A stretch of DNA of 38,216 bases from Faecalimonas sp. GTDB taxonomy: Bacteria; Bacillota; Clostridia; Lachnospirales; Lachnospiraceae. The stretch spans positions 1-38,216 of the forward strand of contig JAHHTN010000011.1 of NCBI GenBank assembly GCA_020024645.1, given 5' to 3'. A program made the position numbers and the translations under genes. Positions 8,935 through 17,247 of the stretch are shown piece after piece (the first letter of the stretch is position 1; each line of letters begins with the position of its first letter). Below the pieces are notes generated by a model that was given only the letters and a program-made list of their open reading frames with translations, was not told where the DNA came from and ran no database searches.

Positions 8935-9457
8935 ATTTACTTGCACTCCTTTTCTCTTCGGTTTCAAGTTTTCGATTAATGTGTAAAATAATTTGATATA
9001 ATACTAAAGTTACTAAAATAGTATACATTAATTCCGGCATAATAATATGCAATAAATAATAAATAAAATCAAATTTGCTTCTCATCAAATAAACACATAT
9101 ATAAATAACCAAACCATATAACAATTCGCTTCCTGCAATCAATGCTAGCGGAAGTTTAATATCTTCGTCATAAAACAAACGTTTAAAAAATCCGTTTGCA
9201 TAACCGATTAGCGTATAAATCAAAGCATAAAAACCAATTACACCTTGTAATCCGAAAAAAACATCCACCATTAATCCACATATGAATCCTACAACCATCC
9301 CTTCATTCTTTCCTCTCATAAAGCCAAAAGAGGAAACGATAATAACAAGAAGATTTGGTGTAACACCTGCTAGCGAAATACTTGGAAATACTGTTGTTTC
9401 AAGTAAAAAACAAACTATAATGATGAAAAAAGTTATTAATTTTCTTTTTATCTTCAT
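8927..9457 (-). CDS. mreD: rod shape-determining protein MreD
   Basis: A 176-residue integral membrane protein with about five or six helices and few charged residues, matching MreD. It begins MKIKRKLITFFIIIVCFLLE, followed by the family-typical TTVFPSISLAGVTPNLLVI. MreD works with MreC to link cytoplasmic MreB filaments to the wall synthases RodA/PBP2. ATG at 9457 has an AAGGAG site. It lies between mreC and mrdA, overlapping the latter by 8 bases. Sequence conservation is low in this family; the call rests on topology, N-terminal pattern and context. Confidence 0.92.
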   Translation of the reverse strand: MKIKRKLITFFIIIVCFLLETTVFPSISLAGVTPNLLVIIVSSFGFMRGKNEGMVVGFICGLMVDVFFGLQGVIGFYALIYTLIGYANGFFKRLFYDEDIKLPLALIAGSELLYGLVIYICVYLMRSKFDFIYYLLHIIMPELMYTILVTLVLYQIILHINRKLETEEKRSASKFV

Positions 9458-9470
9458 TAGATTTTTCTCC

Positions 9471-10334
9471 TTATTTTTTTTTCTGGACTAAATCTTTCTT
9501 TGTAGAAGTAATAACAAGTACTTCTTGAAGTTTCTTAAAATCTACAACAGGCGTAATATAACCCGAACGTGTTAAATTGTTATCATCCACATTGATTTCA
9601 CTGATATAACCAATAAGAATACCTTGCACATATTTCGAACTGATTTGTGAAGTCACGATTTGTTCACCTTCTTTTACTTTGGTAGCGTTATTAGCAAGTT
9701 GCTCAAAACGAATTCTACCATCTGAAAGTAATTTTAAATCTCCACGTACAACACAAGTATCTGATGTAGATAATACCATACCGCTTACATTACTTTGATC
9801 ATCAATAATCGCCCTTACTTCCGAAGAATGTGGTCCTACTTTTGTTACAATACCTACAAGACCTGTACCTGCTATAACATTCATATCTACTTTGATTCCA
9901 TCCTCACTCCCTTTATCGATAGTAAAAGTACTGAACCAATTACTTCCATTATTTCCAATAACACGAGCTCCAACCTTTTCATAATCAGAATATGTTTGAT
10001 CTAATTTATACAATTCTCGTAATCTTTCTAATTCATATTTATCCTGTTGTAAACGATTGTTAGAAATTGTCAAAGAATCTACTTTCTTTTTTAACGACTT
10101 ATTTTCTGCCTTAACATCTTGCAATGTATCAAAATTTTCTGTCAAATCACTCAAATACATTCCAACCCTATTGATTCCTTTTTGCATAGGTACAACTGTA
10201 TAATCAGCAACTGCCTTAAAAGGCCCCGATGCTTTCTCTGAAACTAAAGACAATCCTATAAAAATAATACAGATTGTTGTAATAATTAATAGCCAATATT
10301 TACTTGGTACTGATAGTTGATTTTTTCCTTTCAT
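9471..10334 (-). CDS. mreC: rod shape-determining protein MreC
   Basis: A 287-residue protein with one N-terminal membrane helix (about 12-31), a coiled coil (about 70-115, LKKKVDSLTISNNRLQQDKY) and the periplasmic-type beta-barrel domain containing VGARVIGNNGSNWF, TIDKGSEDGI and GLVGIVTKVGP, all typical of MreC. It dimerises outside the membrane and activates PBP2/RodA. The C-terminus is Lys-rich. ATG at 10334 comes one base after the mreB stop, with a ribosome site AGGTGG inside the mreB end, so translation is coupled. Confidence 0.95.
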   Translation of the reverse strand: MKGKNQLSVPSKYWLLIITTICIIFIGLSLVSEKASGPFKAVADYTVVPMQKGINRVGMYLSDLTENFDTLQDVKAENKSLKKKVDSLTISNNRLQQDKYELERLRELYKLDQTYSDYEKVGARVIGNNGSNWFSTFTIDKGSEDGIKVDMNVIAGTGLVGIVTKVGPHSSEVRAIIDDQSNVSGMVLSTSDTCVVRGDLKLLSDGRIRFEQLANNATKVKEGEQIVTSQISSKYVQGILIGYISEINVDDNNLTRSGYITPVVDFKKLQEVLVITSTKKDLVQKKK

Positions 10335-10335
10335 A

Positions 10336-11358
10336 TTATCTCATCCACCTAAAATTTTCATCAAGCATTGAATATGCTAGTTTTTGTAACTTTTTTGATA
10401 AAATTATTTTTTTCAATCCACTAACTGCACTCAGTTCTGGATTTTTTGCTAATGTTACCTTTAATCCTGTTGCTCCTTCTATATATGTTGAAAGCCCTCT
10501 CAAATTTGCTAGTCCTCCTGTCATATAGATCCCGTTTTTCTTTACTTCTGTCAATACTTCTGGAGGAGTTCTTTCAATTAAAGATTTTATAGAACGACAG
10601 ATTTCTTCAAGGGATTCCTTTATAGCTGCTCTTACAAGACTAATAGAAATATCATATTGTGTCGGAACACCGGAAATTAAATTTCTTCCAGCAACAGAAA
10701 GGGTATGGTCACTTGAATTATCAAAAATGCCAAATTCTTTTCTGAGCGTTTCAGCGGTTAACCTTCCAATAAGAAAATCATGATTATGTCGAACCCGATT
10801 AACAATCGCCTCATCCAATGTTACCCCACCTACTTTAACTATTCTATTTAAAACAAGCCCTCCATAAGATAAAACGGATAGTTCTGTGATTTCTCCTCCA
10901 AAATTAGCAACGAAAAGTCCTTTTTCATTTTGCACATCCAAACCAATTCCAACCGCATCTGCGATTCCGCGTTCTACAATATTAACTTCTTTTGCTTTTG
11001 CTGTCGAGTGAATAACCAAATCAAAAAAAGCACGTTTTTGCACTTCAGTGACATCTGTGGGGACAGCAATCATATATTTGGAACCACGAGCAAATCGCTT
11101 TCCATTTTTTAATAGATTTTGCAATAGATATTGCAAGTCATTAAAATGAGAAATTTCGCCTTCTTTCATTGGAAAAACAATTTCTATATTGTCAGGTGCT
11201 TTCTCATACATTTCGTATGCTTCATCACCTACAGAAAAAATTCTATTCTCATTTTCAATGGCAATCGCATTCTTTTCTGTCCAAATTACATCCTTTTTTT
11301 TGTCATATACTTTAATCTCATATGTTCCAAGATCTAATCCATATATATTCCCTAACAT
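10336..11358 (-). CDS. mreB: MreB-like actin, divergent nucleotide-binding motifs
   Basis: A 340-residue actin-fold protein in the mreB position. The start is ATG 11358 with GAGAGGA six bases upstream; a TTG at 11373 would contain that site and is rejected. MreB landmarks are recognisable: YGLDLGTYEIKVY (phosphate 1), AVPTDVTEVQKRAFFDL, LLIGRLTAETLRKE-like region and ERTPPEVLTEV. Key motifs differ from canonical MreB: phosphate 2 is NFGGEIT instead of DIGGGTT, the EEP segment is VERG, and the adenosine motif is TGGLA instead of TGGGA. The protein probably still scaffolds the elongasome, but ATP hydrolysis may be slow or lost (inference). Divergent MreB of this kind is familiar in Lachnospiraceae as 'rod shape-determining protein'. 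Confidence 0.88.
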   Translation of the reverse strand: MLGNIYGLDLGTYEIKVYDKKKDVIWTEKNAIAIENENRIFSVGDEAYEMYEKAPDNIEIVFPMKEGEISHFNDLQYLLQNLLKNGKRFARGSKYMIAVPTDVTEVQKRAFFDLVIHSTAKAKEVNIVERGIADAVGIGLDVQNEKGLFVANFGGEITELSVLSYGGLVLNRIVKVGGVTLDEAIVNRVRHNHDFLIGRLTAETLRKEFGIFDNSSDHTLSVAGRNLISGVPTQYDISISLVRAAIKESLEEICRSIKSLIERTPPEVLTEVKKNGIYMTGGLANLRGLSTYIEGATGLKVTLAKNPELSAVSGLKKIILSKKLQKLAYSMLDENFRWMR

Positions 11359-11377
11359 TCTATTTCCTCTCAATAGA

Positions 11378-12079
11378 TTATATCAGATCCTGCTCTGCCA
11401 AACTGATATAACATTTGTTTCCAATAATAATATGATCAAGCAATTCAATTCCAATTAATTTTCCTGCTTCTTTTATCCTTTTTGTAATTAAAATATCTTC
11501 TTTACTTGGAGTCGGATCACCACTTGGATGATTATGCAACAATATAATAGATACAGCATTTTTTTGTAGAGCCTCAATAAATAATTCGCGTGGAGATACT
11601 AAAGATGCGTTTACCGTTCCCTTTGAAATATTGGTTTCTCCTATTAATCTCGCTTTTGTATTTAACATGAGAAGCTTCATATGTTCCTGCTGCTGATGTC
11701 GCAGGTCTTCCATATAATATTCTGCAATCTTTGCGGCAGATGAAAAATCAAGACCTTTGATTGCGGAGGCTTTGGAAAGTCTTTTGCTTAATTCCACAAT
11801 GCAAACTATCTGAAGTGCTTTTACACGTCCTATTCCGTGAATTTTCTTAAGTTGCGTCAAAGAGTATTGATGTAAATTAACAAGCCCACCTTTTTGATTC
11901 GAAGGATATAAAATACGTCTTGCTAATTCAATAGAATTGCAATTAATTGCTCCATTTCTTAACAAAACAGCTAAAAGTTCAATATCTGTCAAACTATTTA
12001 CACCTAAGCGTTCACATTTTTCATATGGGCGCTCCTCTTCTATCATATCTTTAATTTTCTTTGTTTGACTCATTTTCAT
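11378..12079 (-). CDS. radC: RadC family JAB-domain protein
   Basis: A protein of 233 residues from ATG 12079. It has an N-terminal helix-hairpin-helix region (LKKIHGIGRVKALQI) and a C-terminal JAB/MPN metalloprotease-like domain with the zinc motif HNHPSGDPTPSKED and the upstream catalytic Glu region IGETNISKGT. RadC is widely conserved upstream of mreB; its proposed DNA-repair role has not held up and its real function is unsettled. An in-frame TTG at 12100 would coincide with the predicted transcription start, so ATG 12079 is preferred. It is the first gene of the eleven-gene mre-min operon, with a 19-base gap to mreB. Confidence 0.92.
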   Translation of the reverse strand: MKMSQTKKIKDMIEEERPYEKCERLGVNSLTDIELLAVLLRNGAINCNSIELARRILYPSNQKGGLVNLHQYSLTQLKKIHGIGRVKALQIVCIVELSKRLSKASAIKGLDFSSAAKIAEYYMEDLRHQQQEHMKLLMLNTKARLIGETNISKGTVNASLVSPRELFIEALQKNAVSIILLHNHPSGDPTPSKEDILITKRIKEAGKLIGIELLDHIIIGNKCYISLAEQDLI

Positions 12080-12105
12080 TATAGACTCATTACGACACAA
12101 GATTT

Positions 12106-12134
12106 ATTTTAGCATACTTTAAAATCAGTGTATA
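12106..12134 (-). promoter_or_regulatory. sigma-A type promoter of the radC-mre-min operon
   Basis: On the minus strand, TATACA (12134-12129) and TAAAAT (12111-12106) are separated by exactly 17 bases, and TGC directly precedes the -10, giving an extended -10 element. The predicted start of transcription is near 12099, about 20 bases before the radC ATG. No other good promoter is seen before the terminator at 1822, so this one may drive all eleven genes. Confidence 0.65.
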
Positions 12135-12138
12135 CACT
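12127..12138. promoter_or_regulatory. 12-bp palindrome over the -35 box, possible operator
   Basis: AGTGTATACACT is a perfect palindrome lying across the -35 hexamer of the radC promoter. Its size and position are those of a repressor site (GntR-type and similar factors bind such GTGTA/TACAC boxes). No regulator gene is adjacent, so the factor is unknown. Chance occurrence in AT-rich DNA cannot be excluded. Confidence 0.4.
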
Positions 12139-12171
12139 AAACAAATTAATTTTTTCTGAAGAAAAGCGAAT

Positions 12172-13764
12172 TTAGTCGAATGCTCGATAAATCTTTGCAA
12201 TTTCTTCAGCTACTTTTAAACCATCCATCGCCGCAGAAGTAATTCCACCAGCATAACCAGCACCTTCTCCGCATGGGTAAAGTCCCTTAATTTCGCTCAT
12301 CAAGCCTTCTCCTCTTTTTATTCTTACTGGAGAAGAGGTTCTACTTTCAACGCCCGAAAGCAATGTATCTTCTTGCGAAAATCCTCGAATTTTGTTGTTA
12401 AATTTTTTCATTCCTTCCTCAATAGACTTTGAAATTTCTTTCGGAAAAATAGATCTAACATTGGCAAATGCATATTCCCCTTTCATTGCTGGTGTTACCT
12501 TACCAAAATGAGACGAAACTTTATTTTCACAAAAATCACCATATCGTTGTACAGGAATTTTCCCTCCTGCCAATTGATATGCCTTTTCTTCTAATATTCT
12601 TTGAAATTCTACTCCTGAAAGTGCATTCGTTCCACCATAATCTTCTGGTGTTACTGTAACAATAATTGCACTATTTGCATTTTTCCCGTTTCTACTATGA
12701 TAACTCATTCCATTAATTGCTAAACGTTTTTCTTCGGAAGATGCGTTGACTACATACCCTCCAGGACACATGCAAAACGAATACACTCCTCGTCCGTTTG
12801 GTAATTGTTCAGCCACTTTATAAGATGCAGCAGAAAGTAACGGTTCTTCTTCTACACCATATTGAGAAAAATTAATCATAGATTGTAAATGTTCTACACG
12901 TACACCTATTGCAAAGGATTTTGCCTCCATTGGTACATGTTTTTTATACAACAGCTCAAAAGTATCTCTTGCACTATGTCCTATTGCAAAAACAACTGTT
13001 TCGCATGGTATTTTTTCTTCTCCATTGATAATTAATTGTGTTATTTTCTGGTCTTCTATACAAATATCCGTTACTTGGCTGTGAAAATGTACTTCTCCTC
13101 CATTATTGATAATGGATTGACGCATCTTTTTTACTACTTTCGCAAGAATATCTGTCCCTATATGAGGTTTATTTGTATAACAAATATCTTCCGGTGCTCC
13201 ATTTTCCACAAAAATCTCTAAAACTTTTTGATTTCTTCCAAAAGAATCTTTTACAAGTGTATTTAATTTCCCATCAGAAAATGTTCCAGCACCACCTTCA
13301 CCAAACTGTACGTTGGAATTTAAATCTAAATTCCCCGTCTGCCAAAACTTCTCTACGTCCTTTACTCTTTCATCTACTGCTGCGCCTCTTTCTAGCAAAA
13401 GCGGTTTATATCCATGTTTAGCAAGTATATAAGCACAAAAAAGTCCTGCTGGTCCACTCCCTACAATAATTGTCCGATATTGCATAGGATTTTTTCCAGT
13501 TGGTGAAAAATGATATTTGACAGAAGGCGAAAACACAATCTGATTATTTTGGGATTTATGTAAAACACTTTTTTCATTGGAAACAGTTACATCTACGGTA
13601 TATGTATAAAAAATTTTCGGCTTTTTTCTTGCATCAATAGATTGTTTAATAATTTTTATCTCTTTTATCTCACCTATGGATATTCGTAACATTTTTCCGA
13701 TTTTTTTCTTCAATTCTTCTTGTGTATGTGTAATCGGTAATTTTATTTGATGAATTCTAATCAT
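12172..13764 (-). CDS. FAD-dependent dehydrogenase-like protein (COG2509)
   Basis: A 530-residue flavoprotein. After an N-terminal alpha/beta domain of about 95 residues (IRIHQIKLPITHTQEELKKK) comes the dinucleotide-binding VGSGPAGLFCAYILAKHG with ERG at the end of the second strand, then FGEGGAGTFSDGKLNT, a stretch diagnostic for this family. The C-terminal FAD-binding segment GLYPCGEGAGYAGGITSAA is present. The family is annotated only as NAD(P)/FAD-dependent oxidoreductase or 'FAD-dependent protein'; the substrate is unknown. The start is ATG 13764, preceded by GAGAGGG; it overlaps the preceding flavoprotein gene by 8 bases. It is the last gene of the mutS operon. A weak AT hairpin at 12152-12165 follows. 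Confidence 0.85.
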   Translation of the reverse strand: MIRIHQIKLPITHTQEELKKKIGKMLRISIGEIKEIKIIKQSIDARKKPKIFYTYTVDVTVSNEKSVLHKSQNNQIVFSPSVKYHFSPTGKNPMQYRTIIVGSGPAGLFCAYILAKHGYKPLLLERGAAVDERVKDVEKFWQTGNLDLNSNVQFGEGGAGTFSDGKLNTLVKDSFGRNQKVLEIFVENGAPEDICYTNKPHIGTDILAKVVKKMRQSIINNGGEVHFHSQVTDICIEDQKITQLIINGEEKIPCETVVFAIGHSARDTFELLYKKHVPMEAKSFAIGVRVEHLQSMINFSQYGVEEEPLLSAASYKVAEQLPNGRGVYSFCMCPGGYVVNASSEEKRLAINGMSYHSRNGKNANSAIIVTVTPEDYGGTNALSGVEFQRILEEKAYQLAGGKIPVQRYGDFCENKVSSHFGKVTPAMKGEYAFANVRSIFPKEISKSIEEGMKKFNNKIRGFSQEDTLLSGVESRTSSPVRIKRGEGLMSEIKGLYPCGEGAGYAGGITSAAMDGLKVAEEIAKIYRAFD

Positions 13765-14995
13765 ATTTTTTCCCTCTCGCAGCATTTTCTCCAGCTATAT
13801 AACCTGTGGTCCATGCCCACTGCAAATTATAGCCACCACAAATTCCATCTACATCCAAAAGTTCGCCTGTGATATAGAGTCCTTTTTCATACAAAGATTC
13901 CATTGTTCCTAAATCTATCTCGTTTAATCGAACACCACCAGCACAAACTTGTGCTTGTTCAAAGGAGTTTGTTTTTGTGATTTCTATTTCAAATCCTTTA
14001 CATTTATCAATTAAACGCTCTAATCGTTCTTTCTCTACTTCCGAAATCAATGTTCTTTCTCTTACGCCAGATGCTCTAAGTAAAATCGGTATCAACTTTT
14101 TATTAACTAATCCTACAAGGAATTCTCCAGCTTTCTTTTCATTATTTTGCTCTATTCTATTTTTAAAAAAGTTCGTTAATGCTTCTTTTGAAAATTCTGG
14201 GAAAAAATCTAAAATTACTTTAGGGGTTTTCTTTTCATAAAGTGCAATAGCGGCAAATCGACTCATTTGAAAAACAGGTATTCCCGATATACCATAATCC
14301 GTAAATTGTATTTCTCCTATATCTTCTCCTAATAATTTTTCATCAACATAAAGAGAAATTTGGGCATCTGAGCGTACACCAGAAATTTGTTTAAAAAAAT
14401 TTCCGTTTCCATGCAATTGCACTAATGCCGGAACAACAGGAGAAATAGTGTGTCCAAATACTTTTGCAAGACTATATCCACTCCCATCAGAACCAAGAGA
14501 GGTTGTTGCTTTTCCGCCTGTCGCTAAAATAACAGAATCCGCGACATAATTTCCTGTAGAAGAAGTAATTTTAAATTGTTTTCTCTTTGTTATTGCTGTA
14601 ACGTGACTATCACATACTATTTCTACATTCTGTCGTTTCAGTTCCATGTTAAGTACATCTACAATCGCAGATGCTTGATTAGATTTAGGATAATAATAGC
14701 CATTTCTATCTTTTGGAAGAACACCAAGAGTAGAGAAAAAATCAAGTGTGTCTTTTGTACCAAATCTTTTTAATACAGAACTTATTCCCTTTATATTTTC
14801 TCCACGGAAACATTCTCTGTTCATATATGCATTTGTAAAGTTACATCTGCCATTTCCAGTTGCCAGTATTTTCTTCCCAATTTTTTCTTTATGTTCTAAA
14901 ATAGTAACATCTGCTCCATTTCTAGCCGCTATAATGCTTGCCATCAAACCAGATGCTCCTCCTCCAATAACAACGATTTTTTTACTGTTTCCCAT
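13757..14995 (-). CDS. HI0933/BaiN-like flavoprotein
   Basis: A 412-residue NAD(P)/FAD-dependent oxidoreductase of the HI0933 family (YtfP, BaiN, aminoacetone-oxidase annotations). The N-terminal Rossmann motif is VIGGGASGLMASIIAARNGA, followed by the very typical KKILATGNGRCNFTN. The middle LATGGKATTSLGSDGSGY and the C-terminal TGELLDVDGICGGYNLQWAW are also family hallmarks, the last one closing the FAD site. In some gut Clostridia a relative (BaiN) reduces bile-acid intermediates, but most members have no proven substrate. The start is ATG 14995, with AAAGGA upstream. It lies between the YnbB-like gene (17-base gap) and a second, unrelated flavoprotein gene. Confidence 0.88.
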   Translation of the reverse strand: MGNSKKIVVIGGGASGLMASIIAARNGADVTILEHKEKIGKKILATGNGRCNFTNAYMNRECFRGENIKGISSVLKRFGTKDTLDFFSTLGVLPKDRNGYYYPKSNQASAIVDVLNMELKRQNVEIVCDSHVTAITKRKQFKITSSTGNYVADSVILATGGKATTSLGSDGSGYSLAKVFGHTISPVVPALVQLHGNGNFFKQISGVRSDAQISLYVDEKLLGEDIGEIQFTDYGISGIPVFQMSRFAAIALYEKKTPKVILDFFPEFSKEALTNFFKNRIEQNNEKKAGEFLVGLVNKKLIPILLRASGVRERTLISEVEKERLERLIDKCKGFEIEITKTNSFEQAQVCAGGVRLNEIDLGTMESLYEKGLYITGELLDVDGICGGYNLQWAWTTGYIAGENAARGKKYD

Positions 14996-15012
14996 AATAT
15001 CCTTTCGTTTCA

Positions 15013-16299
15013 CTAAGACAATTTCACAAGACCAGCCTGCACTAATTTTTCTAAGCTCATTAAAATTCCTAATTTTGCATGTGTCCATGTAAGTCCACCT
15101 TGGAAATATACTGCATACGGCGGTTTAATTGGTCCATCTGCACTTAATTCAATAGAGGATCCCTGTACAAACGCTCCAGCAGCCATGATTACATCACTAT
15201 CATATCCTGGCATTGCCCATGGCTCAGGAGTAACATAACTATCTACTGGTGCTGCTGCCTGAATTCCTTGACAGAATGCAATTACTCCTTCCGGAGTTCC
15301 AAATTCAACCGCTTGAATAATATCATGACGACTTTCATTTCCATTTGGAATGACTGGAAATCCTAATTGTTCATAAATATTAGAAGCAAAGATAGCTCCT
15401 TTTAACGCACCACTTACCACCGTAGGTGCTAAAAATAGTCCTTGATAAAAGGATTGCATAACACCAAGAGACGCTCCTACTTCCTTTCCTAAACCTGGAG
15501 AGGTTAAACGATAGGCACAATTTTCAATACACTCATTTTTTCCGGCAATATATCCTCCTATTGGAGCTAGACCTCCTCCTGGATTTTTAATAAGAGAACC
15601 TACAACCATATCCGCCCCAACATCACTTGGTTCTATTGTCTCTACAAATTCTCCATAACAATTATCTACCATACAAATTACATCTGGTTTGATTTTCTTT
15701 ACAAAGGAAATTAATTCTCCAATTTGTGTAACCGAAAAACTCGGTCTAGTTTGGTAGCCTTTAGAACGTTGAATTGTAATTAACTTTGTTTTTTCAGTAA
15801 TTGCCTTTTTTATATTTTCATAGTCAAATGTACCATTCGGAAGCAAATCTACTTGTCGATAAGGAATTCCATATTCTGCAAGGGAACCTTTTGATTCACG
15901 AATTCCAATCACTTCCTCAAGCGTATCATAAGGCTTGCCCGCTGGTGATAGAAGTTCATCTCCTGGTCGTAGATTTGCACTTAACGCAAGTGCAAGTGCA
16001 TGTGTACCACAAGTAATTTGAGGCCTTACTAAAGCTGCTTCTGTATGAAATACACTTGCATAAACTTCTTCAAGTGTATCTCGTCCTAAATCATTGTATC
16101 CATACCCACTGGCATAATTAAAGCAAGCCTCACTTACCCTTCTTTCCTGCATCGCCTGAATTACTTTTAATTGATTAAATTCAGCAACCTCATCCACCTT
16201 TTGAAATCGCTCTTTTAAATTTTGTTCTATTTTTTCCCCGAAGGTATATACTTCTTCTGAGATTCCTAATTGTTTATATTGTTCTTTTGTTTCTAGCAT
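15013..16299 (-). CDS. methionine gamma-lyase family PLP protein (YnbB-like)
   Basis: A 428-residue fold-type I PLP protein of the Met_gamma_lyase (PF06838) family, historically called aluminium resistance protein. The cofactor Lys is about residue 238 in GSLIKNPGGGLAPIGGYIAG; the PLP-stacking region is RPQITCGTHALALAL and the Asp strand is VICMVDNCYGEF. The C-terminus (YAVYFQGGLTWTHAKLGI) is also typical. The reaction has not been established in most members. B. subtilis ynbB likewise lies close to miaA, so the neighbourhood is ancestral. ATG 16299 overlaps the end of miaA by 7 bases. Confidence 0.9.
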   Translation of the reverse strand: MLETKEQYKQLGISEEVYTFGEKIEQNLKERFQKVDEVAEFNQLKVIQAMQERRVSEACFNYASGYGYNDLGRDTLEEVYASVFHTEAALVRPQITCGTHALALALSANLRPGDELLSPAGKPYDTLEEVIGIRESKGSLAEYGIPYRQVDLLPNGTFDYENIKKAITEKTKLITIQRSKGYQTRPSFSVTQIGELISFVKKIKPDVICMVDNCYGEFVETIEPSDVGADMVVGSLIKNPGGGLAPIGGYIAGKNECIENCAYRLTSPGLGKEVGASLGVMQSFYQGLFLAPTVVSGALKGAIFASNIYEQLGFPVIPNGNESRHDIIQAVEFGTPEGVIAFCQGIQAAAPVDSYVTPEPWAMPGYDSDVIMAAGAFVQGSSIELSADGPIKPPYAVYFQGGLTWTHAKLGILMSLEKLVQAGLVKLS

Positions 16300-17246
16300 G
16301 AAAATGTAATCCTTTCTTTTATCTTTTCAAGGAGAAATTCTAATATTTTCTCCTCACTATAATTAAATTGATTTTTATTTACCCATATAATATCTTTTTC
16401 TCGCTTAAACCATGTAAGTTGCCGTTTTGCAAAATGTCTTGTATCACGTTTCAAAATATAAATTGCTTCTTCTAAAGAATGAATACCATTTAAATAGTCT
16501 AAAATCTCTTTATAACCAAGACCTTGCATAGACGTCATATCACGAGTATACCCCTTTTCTTTTAATGTCCTTACTTCATCAACAAGACCTTCTTTTAGCA
16601 TATGATCAATTCGCAATTCAATACGCCCATATAAATGTTCTCTTGTGTCATTTAATACAAAATAACAAAATTGATATGGAGACTCTTTTGCTCTTTCTCT
16701 TTCATTATGTTCAGATATTTTTTGACCCGTCTGTTTGAAAAATTCTAACGCTCTTATTACACGTTTCACATTATTTTCATGAATCATTTGAGCGGATTTC
16801 TCGTCCACATTTTCAAGCATTTTATGGAGATACTCTGCTCCTTTTATATTAGCAATTTCTTCTAATTCTTTTCTGTATGTGACGTCTTCTTTGTTTTCTG
16901 TGAAATCAATATCATATAGAAGCGCTTGAATATAAAATCCTGTCCCCCCTACAAGAATAGGAATTTTCCCTTTTTCATAAATTTCTTCCATTGCTTCTTT
17001 TGCTAATTGCTGAAATTTCACTACATGAAACTCTTCATCTGGTTCTAACACATCAATCAAATAATGCTTTACACCTTGCATTTCTTTTTTCGTAATTTTG
17101 GCTGAACCAATATCCATATGTCTATAAACTTGCATAGAATCTGCAGAAATAATTTCTCCACTAATTGCTTTTGCTAAATCAATAGATGCTTTTGTTTTTC
17201 CAACAGCAGTAGGTCCTGTTAAAATAATTAATGGCTTTTTATTCAT
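16293..17246 (-). CDS. miaA: tRNA dimethylallyltransferase
   Basis: A 317-residue enzyme that transfers a dimethylallyl group to N6 of A37 in tRNAs reading UNN codons. Features seen are the P-loop GPTAVGKTKAS (about residues 10-20), ISADSMQVYRHMDIGSAK, PILVGGTGFYIQALL and the tRNA-binding TSMQGLGYKEI with RHFAKRQLTWF. MiaB, which methylthiolates the product, is encoded at 22438-23895. The start is ATG 17246, nine bases after AAGAGGA; a TTG at 17255 is too close to that site. It begins one base after the mutL stop. Confidence 0.95.
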   Translation of the reverse strand: MNKKPLIILTGPTAVGKTKASIDLAKAISGEIISADSMQVYRHMDIGSAKITKKEMQGVKHYLIDVLEPDEEFHVVKFQQLAKEAMEEIYEKGKIPILVGGTGFYIQALLYDIDFTENKEDVTYRKELEEIANIKGAEYLHKMLENVDEKSAQMIHENNVKRVIRALEFFKQTGQKISEHNERERAKESPYQFCYFVLNDTREHLYGRIELRIDHMLKEGLVDEVRTLKEKGYTRDMTSMQGLGYKEILDYLNGIHSLEEAIYILKRDTRHFAKRQLTWFKREKDIIWVNKNQFNYSEEKILEFLLEKIKERITFSC

Positions 17247-17247
17247 T

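Noticed and set aside
8935..8967. TTG at 8967 as the PBP2 start
   Set aside because: It would place the AAAAGGAG ribosome site inside the gene and adds eleven residues not expected at the N-terminus.
12152..12165. Terminator after the mutS operon (TTTTCT-GA-AGAAAA)
   Set aside because: The stem is six bases, nearly all A/T, with a 2-base loop; too weak to call.
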